Of a stretch of 64,000 nucleotides of DNA, positions 9,003-16,375 are shown in pieces. The translations under genes and the position numbers were made by a program. The notes below the pieces were generated by a model. The model was given only the letters and a program-made list of their open reading frames with translations. It was not told the DNA's origin and ran no database searches. This stretch comes from Arcicella rigui (GTDB lineage: Bacteria > Bacteroidota > Bacteroidia > Cytophagales > Spirosomataceae), in NCBI RefSeq assembly GCF_034929435.1, contig NZ_JAYFUM010000014.1, positions 62,001-126,000 of the forward strand. The letters are read 5' to 3'. Position 1 is the stretch's first letter, and every line of letters starts with the position of its first letter.

Positions 9003-9626
9003 ATGAATCATCAAAAAAAATATTTTTTTCAATTTAGTGCAAGTCTTCTGGCTTGCACTTTTCTTGTTTTGGGACTAAGTGCTTGTAGAAAAAGCAATGA
9101 CGAAAATGATTATGTACCTAAACCCAAAGGGTACAACCGAATCGACTTACCAAAAGTAAAATATACACAATTACTTGAAAATCACCCTTATACTTTTCAG
9201 TATTCTACACAGGCAATTATCAAAAATGATACAGTACCTTGGGCAGAACCACATTGGATATATGTGTATTACCCTGCTTATGAAGCGATGATTCAGCTTA
9301 CTTATAAGCCTTTGAATAACGACCCCACCAAGTTATCAAAACTTATCAACGATGCTTATAAATTGGCAGCCAAACACAATCAGAAAGCATATTCGATTCA
9401 AGACTTGGTGATGAAAACGCCTTCTGGTAAAACCGCCATGCTGATGGAACTTGAAGGAGAAGTACCTACTTATTTACAATTTTATACCACCGACTCTACC
9501 AAACATTACTTGCGTGGGGCTTTGTATTTCAATACTGCTCTAAAAAGTGATTCACTCGCTCCAGTGATTGATTACCTCAAAAAAGATGTTATTAAGATGA
9601 TAAATACCCTTCAGTGGAAACCATAA
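9003..9626 (+). CDS. gldD: Gliding motility lipoprotein GldD
   Basis: 207 residues with a lipoprotein signal (hydrophobic stretch, then LSAC; lipidated Cys about residue 28). The mature part matches the GldD pattern: PKPKGYNRIDLP shortly after the lipobox, YTFQYS, WIYVYYPAYEA near residue 90, and ALYFNTALKSDSLAPVIDYLKKD near the end. In Flavobacterium GldD is needed for gliding and type IX secretion; its exact role is unresolved. This is the only gliding gene in the window, so context gives no further support. A terminator follows at 9654. Confidence 0.85.
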   Translation: MNHQKKYFFQFSASLLACTFLVLGLSACRKSNDENDYVPKPKGYNRIDLPKVKYTQLLENHPYTFQYSTQAIIKNDTVPWAEPHWIYVYYPAYEAMIQLTYKPLNNDPTKLSKLINDAYKLAAKHNQKAYSIQDLVMKTPSGKTAMLMELEGEVPTYLQFYTTDSTKHYLRGALYFNTALKSDSLAPVIDYLKKDVIKMINTLQWKP

Positions 9627-9653
9627 AAGATATTGAGATACTATTTTCAGCAG

Positions 9654-9684
9654 GCCATTACGCAAGTAATGGCTTTTTATTTTG
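9654..9684 (+). terminator. Terminator after gldD
   Basis: GCCATTAC (9654-9661), a four-base loop and GTAATGGC (9666-9673) are followed by TTTTTATTTT. It is a compact hairpin between gldD and the nitroreductase gene. Confidence 0.85.
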
Positions 9685-9733
9685 GGTATTTTCGAGTAAA
9701 TTACGCTTATAAAACCAAACTAACCACTACCAA

Positions 9734-10459
9734 ATGTACAATCAAATCTTTGAGAATATTATCCAAAAACGTCGTTCTGTAAGAATTTATGATACCAATG
9801 CCCCTTTTGATGAATCTGTTGTAAAAAGAGCTTTAGACCGTGCTGTACTTTCGCCTAATAGCAGTAATATGCAACTTTGGGAGTTTTATTGGGTGAAAAG
9901 CAAAGAAACAAAAGAAGCACTTGAAATGGCTTGTATGGGGCAATCTGCTGCCAAAACGGCTAATCAATTAGTTGTTTTTGTCACTCGTCAGGACAAATGG
10001 AAAGAAAGAGTACAATGGAATTTGGCTAATTTAAACAAGCAATTTGCAGGAAAAGAGCTTACAAAAAAAGACAAAAGGGCTTTGGAGTATTATCAGAAAC
10101 TCATGCCTTTGGTGTATCGCAACGACCCTTTCGGTTTGAATACCATTCTTCGCAATATTATCGTTTTTTTTATGGGCTTCAACAAACCATTTCTTAGAAT
10201 CAGTAACCATGCCGACCAAAGAGTAATGTGCCACAAATCCTGTGCTTTGGCGGCTCAGACTTTTATGTTGAGCCTTGCTGCCGAAGGTTATGATACTTGC
10301 CCCATGGAAGGCTTCGACAGTAATTTAGTAAAAAAGATTTTAAAACTTCCTGCGGCTGCCGAAATCAATATGATTGTGGCTTGTGGGATTGGTACTCCCG
10401 AAGGCATTTATTCTGAAAGGCTAAGAGTACCCAATGAAGAAGTAATTTTTGAAGTATAA
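9734..10459 (+). CDS. Nitroreductase-family flavoprotein
   Basis: 241 residues. The N-terminal RRSVRIYD (residues 13-20) and SPNSSNMQLWEFYWV (about 41-55) are typical FMN-binding and dimer motifs of the nitroreductase family, and CGIGTPEG near the C-terminus fits too. It probably reduces nitro-aromatics, quinones or another electrophile using NAD(P)H; the natural substrate is unknown. Its 3' end overlaps only the upstream extension of the next open frame, not its likely real start. Confidence 0.82.
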   Translation: MYNQIFENIIQKRRSVRIYDTNAPFDESVVKRALDRAVLSPNSSNMQLWEFYWVKSKETKEALEMACMGQSAAKTANQLVVFVTRQDKWKERVQWNLANLNKQFAGKELTKKDKRALEYYQKLMPLVYRNDPFGLNTILRNIIVFFMGFNKPFLRISNHADQRVMCHKSCALAAQTFMLSLAAEGYDTCPMEGFDSNLVKKILKLPAAAEINMIVACGIGTPEGIYSERLRVPNEEVIFEV

Positions 10460-10496
10460 TATTTATCAATCAACAAACCAAAACAATTTATCCATT

Positions 10497-11960
10497 ATGA
10501 AAAAAACATTCTTACTTGCTCTTACTTTGGTGAGTTTTTTGGGAAATGCCCAAAAGAAAAAAGCAACCGCTACACCAGTAGATACTGATAAACAGACAGT
10601 TATCAGCAATATTGATAAAAGATTCGACGAATACGCAGGTATTTCAAAGAAAATCTGGGATTTTGCTGAACTGGGATATATGGAAGAAAAAAGTTCTTTA
10701 TTGTTACAAGAACAACTCAAGAAAGAAGGCTTTCAAGTACAAGCGGGTATAGCGGGAATTCCTACTGCATTTGTAGCTACTTATGGAGAAGGCAAACCTG
10801 TTATTGGAATTTTGGGCGAATACGACGCTCTGCCCGGTTTAGCACAAAAAGCTGTTCCAGAAGTAAGTCCAATTCCGAACCAAAAAGGCGGACATGGTTG
10901 CGGTCATAATTTATTTGGTACAGCTTCGGTAGCAGCGGCGGTTGAAGTAAAAAATTGGTTAGTTAAAACTGGTCAAAAAGGTACTATCAAAATTTATGGT
11001 TGCCCAGCAGAAGAAGGTGGTTCGGGTAAAGTGTATATGGTTCGTGAAGGATATTTCAATGATGTTGATGTAGTACTTCACTGGCATCCGGGAGCTCAGA
11101 ACTCTGCTGATGCTGGTACTTCATTAGCCAACAAAAATGCAAAATTCCGTTTTAGAGGTATCGCTTCACACGCTGCGGCTTCTCCTGAACGTGGACGCTC
11201 GGCATTAGATGGCGTAGAAGCGATGGATATGATGGTAAATATGATGCGTGAACACATTCCACAAGATACTCGTATTCACTATGTGATTACAAAAGGCGGA
11301 GAAGCTCCTAACGTTGTACCAGCTTATGCAGAAGTATATTATTACGCTCGCCACAAAGACCGTGAAATTTTACAAAGTGTTTGGAAAAGAATTGAAAATG
11401 CAGCACAAGGTGCGGCTTTAGGAACAGGAACAAAAGTAGAATGGGAAATTTTAGGAGGCGTTTATAATTTACTTCCCAATGTTACACTCGCAACGGCTAT
11501 GCACAACAATTTGGCAAAAGTAGGCGGTGTGGTATATAATGAAGAAGAAAAGAAATTTGCCATTACTTTAAGCGAAACATTGGGCGAACAAAAACAACCT
11601 ATTGAAAATGCAGCTTTGGTAAAAGATTTCCGTGATGGTTCTGAAAGTGCTACCAGTGGTGGTTCGACAGATGTTGGAGATGTAAGTTGGACAGTGCCAA
11701 CGGTTGGTTTACAAACTGCTACTTGGGTTCCTGGTTCGTCGGCACATAGTTGGCAATCTACTGCGGCGAGTGGTATGGGAATCGGACAAAAAGGAATGAT
11801 TGTAGCCGCCAAAACTTTGGCTTGCACAGCTTTGGATTTATTCAAAGACCAAGCCTTAATCGACAAAGCTAAAGAAGAATGGTTGCAAAAACGTGGTGCG
11901 AACTTTAAATACGAAGCCCTTTTAGGCGATAGAAAACCAGCTTTAGATTATAGAAAATAA
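10497..11960 (+). CDS. Exported M20-family amidohydrolase (AbgB-like)
   Basis: 487 residues from the ATG at 10497, chosen because it starts a signal peptide (MKKTFLLALTLVSFLGNAQ). The peptidase M20/amidohydrolase fold shows the metal ligands: GEYDALPG near residue 105, GGHGCGHNLFGTA near residue 130, CPAEEGGSGK near residue 170, and the dimerisation-domain segment ASHAAASPERGRSALDGVEAMD near residue 220, given here only as a landmark. The best family match by eye is AbgB, which cleaves p-aminobenzoyl-glutamate. A periplasmic location is inferred from the signal. A strong terminator follows. Confidence 0.85.
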   Translation: MKKTFLLALTLVSFLGNAQKKKATATPVDTDKQTVISNIDKRFDEYAGISKKIWDFAELGYMEEKSSLLLQEQLKKEGFQVQAGIAGIPTAFVATYGEGKPVIGILGEYDALPGLAQKAVPEVSPIPNQKGGHGCGHNLFGTASVAAAVEVKNWLVKTGQKGTIKIYGCPAEEGGSGKVYMVREGYFNDVDVVLHWHPGAQNSADAGTSLANKNAKFRFRGIASHAAASPERGRSALDGVEAMDMMVNMMREHIPQDTRIHYVITKGGEAPNVVPAYAEVYYYARHKDREILQSVWKRIENAAQGAALGTGTKVEWEILGGVYNLLPNVTLATAMHNNLAKVGGVVYNEEEKKFAITLSETLGEQKQPIENAALVKDFRDGSESATSGGSTDVGDVSWTVPTVGLQTATWVPGSSAHSWQSTAASGMGIGQKGMIVAAKTLACTALDLFKDQALIDKAKEEWLQKRGANFKYEALLGDRKPALDYRK

Positions 11961-12004
11961 GTAAGTTGTATTGATTACTTATTTTTGAGTCTTTCATAAA
12001 TTTT

Positions 12005-12054
12005 CAAAAACAAAAGAGGGTTAAATTTATCATTTAACCCTCTTTTGTTTTTGA
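12005..12054. terminator. Bidirectional terminator between amidohydrolase and ffh
   Basis: CAAAAACAAAAGAGGGTTAA and its reverse complement TTAACCCTCTTTTGTTTTTG flank a loop of about ten bases, giving roughly 20 bp of stem with A and T tracts at either end. It serves two convergent genes. Confidence 0.9.
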
Positions 12055-12067
12055 AAAGCTAATACTT

Positions 12068-13402
12068 TTATCTACGCATCAAGTTTGCCATGTTAGGCAT
12101 TTTCATTTTTCCGTCTTGAACATTGTTCATCATACGCATCATTTTACGCATTCCTTCAAATTGTTTCAAAAGGTTATTAATTTCAGTAACAGAAGTACCC
12201 GAACCAGCTGCAATACGTTTCTTGCGAGACATATCTAATAATTCTGGTTTTTGGCGTTCTTTCGGAGTCATAGACTGAATAATGGCTTCAATTGATTTGA
12301 AAGCATCGTCTGGAATATCAACATCTTTCACCGCTTGCGACATTCCCGGCACCATTCCCATCAAATCTTTCAAATTACCCATTTTCTTGATTTGCTGTAA
12401 CTGCGAATAGAAATCTTCAAAACTAAACTGGTTTTGACGAATTTTCTTATTAATACGCTCAGATTCTTCTTCGTCAAATGCTTGTTGAGCTCTTTCTACC
12501 AACGAAAGTACGTCACCCATGCCCAAAATACGGCTTGCCATACGGTCGGGATAGAATTGGTCGAGTGCATCCATTTTCTCGCCTGTTGAGATAAACTTAA
12601 TTGGTTTATCTACAATATGACGAATAGAAAGTGCAGCACCACCACGAGCATCACCATCCAATTTGGTTAATACAACGCCATCAAAATTCAAACGTTCGTT
12701 GAAAGTTTTAGCAGTATTTACAGCATCTTGCCCCGTCATCGAATCCACTACAAAAAGCGTTTCTGAAGGTTTAATGGCATTTTTAACCGCTGCAATTTCG
12801 TTCATCATTGCCTCATCTACTGCCAAACGACCAGCAGTATCGACAATGATTACTCTTTTACCCATTTTACGTCCGTAAGAAATCGCATTTTGTGCAATCT
12901 CAACAGCGTTTTTATTTTCAGGTTCAGCATAAACATCTACGCCTACTTGTTCACCCAAAACTTTCAATTGGTCGATAGCCGCAGGACGATAAATATCACA
13001 AGCAACCAACAACACATTTCTACCACTTTTTTTGAGGTATTGAGCTAATTTTCCAGAGAAAGTAGTTTTACCAGAACCTTGCAAACCTGCAATCAAAATA
13101 ATCGCTGGGTCTGGTTTAAGGTTGATAGCTTGTACAGAAGAACCCATCAATTTTACAAGTTCTTCATGGACAATCTTCACCAACATTTGACCAGGGTCAA
13201 CTGCAATAAGGATTTTTTGTCCCATTGCTTCTTCCTTGATGCGGTCAGTGATTTCTTTGGCAACTTTATAGTTTACGTCGGCATCCATCAAAGCCTTACG
13301 GATTTCCTTGACAGTACTTGCTACATTGACATCCGTGATACGTCCCTTACCTTTCAGGGTACGCATTGCGGTGGTTATTTTACTGCTTAAATTCTCAAAC
13401 AT
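12068..13402 (-). CDS. ffh: Signal recognition particle protein Ffh
   Basis: 444 residues, the standard length. N-terminal helical bundle, then the SRP GTPase domain: G1 GLQGSGKTTFSGKLA (about residues 108-122), DIYRPAAIDQL, G3 DTAGRLAVDEAM near residue 190, and TKLDGDARGGAALS near residue 247. The M domain at the C-terminus holds MTPKERQKPELLDMSRKKRI and a methionine-rich helix (GMRKMMRMMNNV) that binds 4.5S RNA and signal sequences. It targets nascent membrane proteins to FtsY/SecYEG. Its first 8 bases overlap the end of the upstream small membrane gene. Confidence 0.97.
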   Translation of the reverse strand: MFENLSSKITTAMRTLKGKGRITDVNVASTVKEIRKALMDADVNYKVAKEITDRIKEEAMGQKILIAVDPGQMLVKIVHEELVKLMGSSVQAINLKPDPAIILIAGLQGSGKTTFSGKLAQYLKKSGRNVLLVACDIYRPAAIDQLKVLGEQVGVDVYAEPENKNAVEIAQNAISYGRKMGKRVIIVDTAGRLAVDEAMMNEIAAVKNAIKPSETLFVVDSMTGQDAVNTAKTFNERLNFDGVVLTKLDGDARGGAALSIRHIVDKPIKFISTGEKMDALDQFYPDRMASRILGMGDVLSLVERAQQAFDEEESERINKKIRQNQFSFEDFYSQLQQIKKMGNLKDLMGMVPGMSQAVKDVDIPDDAFKSIEAIIQSMTPKERQKPELLDMSRKKRIAAGSGTSVTEINNLLKQFEGMRKMMRMMNNVQDGKMKMPNMANLMRR

Positions 13403-13919
13403 TTTTATCTATTGCTTCTAATTTTTCTTGAATAATTTTTAATATTTCTGGACGATACTCAAATGAAATAAATTCATCACTTATCCATGTAAACCTATTG
13501 GGATTAAACTGCTCTTTGTTAGAAATAAAAAGCAGTTTTTTCACTTCTCCCACATAAACTGATGAGCCAACCTGACTCTTATACTTAATATCAGCTTTCA
13601 AAGACTGAATGGAAATAACTTCAAAATACTGTCTTTTTATTCTGGCAATTCCGCCCAAAGTATTTACCTCATTCCATTTTATCACTACTTCTCTAATCCA
13701 AGACTTATACTCAATACCTTCGTGAGTCAATTTTATTTCGGCAAAAACTAAATTTAATTGCCAAAAGAGTATTACCAATAAAGGAATTACCACAAACCAA
13801 GGAATATGAAAAATAAAAAATGCCGATACAAACCAGAATAAAATAAATACCAATCCAACAACTAACTCCCAATCTTTTATAATATTAACTTTAAAAGTAA
13901 TGGGAAAATTTGTTTCCAT
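13395..13919 (-). CDS. Two-helix membrane protein, unknown function
   Basis: 174 residues. Two adjacent hydrophobic helices (about residues 17-38 and 40-60, rich in Phe, Trp and Ile) are followed by a soluble, beta-rich domain (EIKLTHEGIEYKSWIREVVIKWNEV). That pattern resembles bacterial PH-like (YdbS/DUF304-like) membrane proteins, but I cannot confirm the family. It overlaps the ffh start by 8 bases, so the two genes are probably co-transcribed. A TACCTTTG box (13998-14005, minus strand) lies about 80 bases upstream of the ATG. Confidence 0.7.
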   Translation of the reverse strand: METNFPITFKVNIIKDWELVVGLVFILFWFVSAFFIFHIPWFVVIPLLVILFWQLNLVFAEIKLTHEGIEYKSWIREVVIKWNEVNTLGGIARIKRQYFEVISIQSLKADIKYKSQVGSSVYVGEVKKLLFISNKEQFNPNRFTWISDEFISFEYRPEILKIIQEKLEAIDKNV

Positions 13920-13997
13920 CTCCTTAGTTTTAACAGTAAAATGATATTTAAAAAGCTATTCTCTCGAACAAATTTCTATAATTCAAAGCTTATCGCA

Positions 13998-14005
13998 CAA
14001 AGGTA
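13998..14005 (-). promoter_or_regulatory. -7 box upstream of membrane protein-ffh operon
   Basis: Read on the minus strand it is TACCTTTG, an exact TAnnTTTG. No good -33 TTG is seen at the expected distance. Transcription would begin about 70 bases before the ATG at 13919. Confidence 0.45.
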
Positions 14006-14105
14006 CAAAATTCTTAATAAAACAGGAGGGATTGATTTATGTATGTTGAGTTTGCATTAGGTCTATCAAAAAGAAAATTTATTCATTTTTTGAAATTAAT
14101 TACAT

Positions 14106-14126
14106 CTACGTAAATACCTTGCGTAG
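14106..14126. promoter_or_regulatory. Possible operator: imperfect palindrome
   Basis: CTACGTA (14106-14112) and TGCGTAG (14120-14126) are an inverted pair with one mismatch and a 7-base spacer, in the 410-base gap before the nucleotidyltransferase-Pnkp genes. That gap otherwise shows no coding sequence. A regulator-binding role is a guess from geometry only. Confidence 0.25.
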
Positions 14127-14329
14127 GAATTAATCAACTTTGTACTGTTAAGAACTTGCAGTTAGGTAAAATCTTTTCCTCACAAAGGATAACAATTTAT
14201 AGTAAAGCCAAAATTTCACCTATGACACTTTAATTCATTCAGTAATGTTACTTATTTTCCATGTGTGAAAATATTAGATCAATTAAAACAAATGTTTATT
14301 TCTGGGAAGAAATAAATACTTTATAGCCA

Positions 14330-15371
14330 ATGAACACGACTACACTCTTCAAAACCATAGTCGGTAGCCAAAGCCTATGGTACTAATACTGTAAACTCTG
14401 ATATTGATTATAAAGGTGTTTATGCCCAATCGACCAAAGACTTAATTGGGTTTAATTACCTTGAACAAATTGAGCTTAGTAAGGATGAATGTTATTATGA
14501 AGTTAGGCGATATTTACAATTACTCCAATCTGCCAACCCTACGATGTTAGAGTTATTGTTTATGCCCGAAGACTGTATCATTGAAAAACATCCTGCTTTC
14601 GATTTAATCATTCGTCAAAGACATAAATTCCTGACCAAAAAATGTTTACACTCTTTTGGTGGATACGCTATTGCCCAAATCAAAAAAGCTAAAGGACTAC
14701 AAAAGAAGATGAATTGGGAACATGAGAAAGTAAAAAGAAAGTCTCCTTACGATTTTTGTTATGTGTATGAAAATGGAAAAACTATTCCACTCTTAACGTA
14801 TTTGGCTATCAATCAACTTGATGAAAACCAATGTGGGTTGGTGGCTTTAAACCATTTTAAAGATTGTTTTTCATTGTATTATGATGCACTGAACTGTTTG
14901 GGCTATCATGGAATTGTGGCAGAAAAAAGCAATGCTTTGAAGCTTTCGAATATCCCGAAAGGAGAAAACCCATTGACTATTTTATATTACAATCAGGAAG
15001 GGTATTCAGCACATTGCCGAGAATACAAACAATATAACGAATGGTTGACTAAACGAAATACGCAAAGGTATGTTGATATAAATAATCATGGACAACAAAT
15101 AGATGGCAAGAACCTATTGCATTGCCGAAGATTGTTGGACATTGCCCTTGAGATTGCTACGGAAGGAACTATTCATGTACGACGACCAAATGCTAAAGAA
15201 CTTTTGAAAATAAGACATGGAGAAATTGATTTGGAGGCTTTTATAGAAAAGGCGGAGTATGAAATTGAGCAGCTGCACCAACTTTTCGATACCTGTACTT
15301 TGCCAAATGACATTGAAACACCATTTGTTAATTCGCTATTATTAGAAGTAAGAGAAGCAGTAAATTTATAG
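14330..15371 (+). pseudogene. COG3541-like nucleotidyltransferase, frameshifted at the active site
   Basis: The ATG at 14330 opens MNTTTLFKTIVGSQ, then one extra A (CAAAGCC at 14369-14375 where CAAGCC is needed) shifts the frame and gives an early stop. In the shifted frame from 14373 the protein continues AYGTNTVNSDIDYKGVYAQ and runs without stop to 15371, about 346 residues in total. The joined sequence restores the polymerase-beta-type motif GSQAYG...SDIDYKG, in which the two Asp bind metal. The intact downstream part has an internal ATG at 14544 but lacks the catalytic motif. The gene ends 7 bases before the Pnkp gene, so they form an operon. A real mutation, a sequencing error, or recoding are all possible; no slippery homopolymer is present. 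Confidence 0.8.
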
Positions 15372-15378
15372 AGATTTT

Positions 15379-16308
15379 ATGAAGGAAATATTAATATTAA
15401 GAGGCTTACCAGCCAGTGGAAAATCGACTTTTGCAAGAAAGTTGATTCAAGACAAAAAAGGTTCTTGGAAAAGACTTAATAAAGATGAGTTGAGAGAGAT
15501 GTTAGACTGCTCTGAGTATTCACTGGAAAACGAAAAATTTGTCGATACTGTTCGCAATCTAATGCTAATGGAAGCCTTGAAAGAAGGCAAAAATGTGGTA
15601 ATAGACGACACAAACCTTTCGGAAAAACCCATTGAGAGGATTCGTGAAGTAGCACAAAAATATGTAAAAGAAACTGGCAAAAAAGTAACCATAACATTTA
15701 AAGAATTTGATACTTCTTTAGAAGAATGTATTATTCGAGACGAAAGACGGGAGAAGAAAGTAGGTCGAGAAGTAATAATGAAATTCTATCATCAGTATAT
15801 GTTGAAAAAAACTGATACAACTTCTGATACTATTAAGCCATCAAAATCAAGGACTAAAGAACGTGGACCATTTTATGAAGTACAAGACGAAACTTTACCG
15901 CCCGCTATTATTTGTGATTTAGATGGTACTTTAGCTATCATTCATGATAGAAGTCCTTATGATTCTAAAAGCTGTGAAACAGATTTACTGAATGAACCTA
16001 TTGCTGCAATATTGAAAACCTATCATCAAAAAGGGTCAAAAATCATCTTGATTTCGGGTAGAGAAGATAACGCCAAAAGCCAAACGATTAATTGGCTACA
16101 TTATAATCGCATTCAATATGATGCCCTATACATGCGAAAAACGGGTGATAGTCGTAAAGATGTTGAAATAAAGAAAGAGTTTTATGAGCAGTATATTAAA
16201 GATGTATTTTTCGTAGAATTCATTTTGGACGACCGTAATCAAATAGTTGACTTATGGAGAAACGAACTGGGTTTAGCTTGTTTGCAAGTAAATTACGGAA
16301 ACTTTTAA
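15379..16308 (+). CDS. T4 Pnkp-like polynucleotide 5'-kinase / 3'-phosphatase
   Basis: 309 residues, close to T4 Pnkp (about 300) and in the same domain order. The N-terminal kinase has the P-loop GLPASGKSTFARK (residues 8-20) and VVIDDTNLS near residue 76. The C-terminal HAD phosphatase has DLDGTLAIIHDRSPYD near residue 178, ISGREDNAK near 221, TGDSRKDVEIKKEF near 255, and ILDDRNQIVDLWR near 286. The last residues (CLQVNYGNF) also resemble the end of T4 Pnkp. It would heal broken RNA or DNA ends (5'-OH to phosphate, removal of 3'-phosphate) ready for ligation. The partner upstream is a nucleotidyltransferase; no RNA ligase gene is in the window. A terminator follows immediately. Confidence 0.9.
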   Translation: MKEILILRGLPASGKSTFARKLIQDKKGSWKRLNKDELREMLDCSEYSLENEKFVDTVRNLMLMEALKEGKNVVIDDTNLSEKPIERIREVAQKYVKETGKKVTITFKEFDTSLEECIIRDERREKKVGREVIMKFYHQYMLKKTDTTSDTIKPSKSRTKERGPFYEVQDETLPPAIICDLDGTLAIIHDRSPYDSKSCETDLLNEPIAAILKTYHQKGSKIILISGREDNAKSQTINWLHYNRIQYDALYMRKTGDSRKDVEIKKEFYEQYIKDVFFVEFILDDRNQIVDLWRNELGLACLQVNYGNF

Positions 16309-16313
16309 GGGCT

Positions 16314-16363
16314 AAAAATTAAAGGTCACAAGAACAGTAATTCTTGTGACCTTTAATTTTTTT
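16314..16363. terminator. Strong bidirectional terminator
   Basis: AAAAATTAAAGGTCACAAG... and its exact reverse complement give a 21-bp stem (16314-16334 with 16341-16361) around the loop CAGTAA, followed by a T-run. It separates the convergent Pnkp and pheT genes. Confidence 0.95.
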
Positions 16364-16375
16364 AATCAGATAAAT

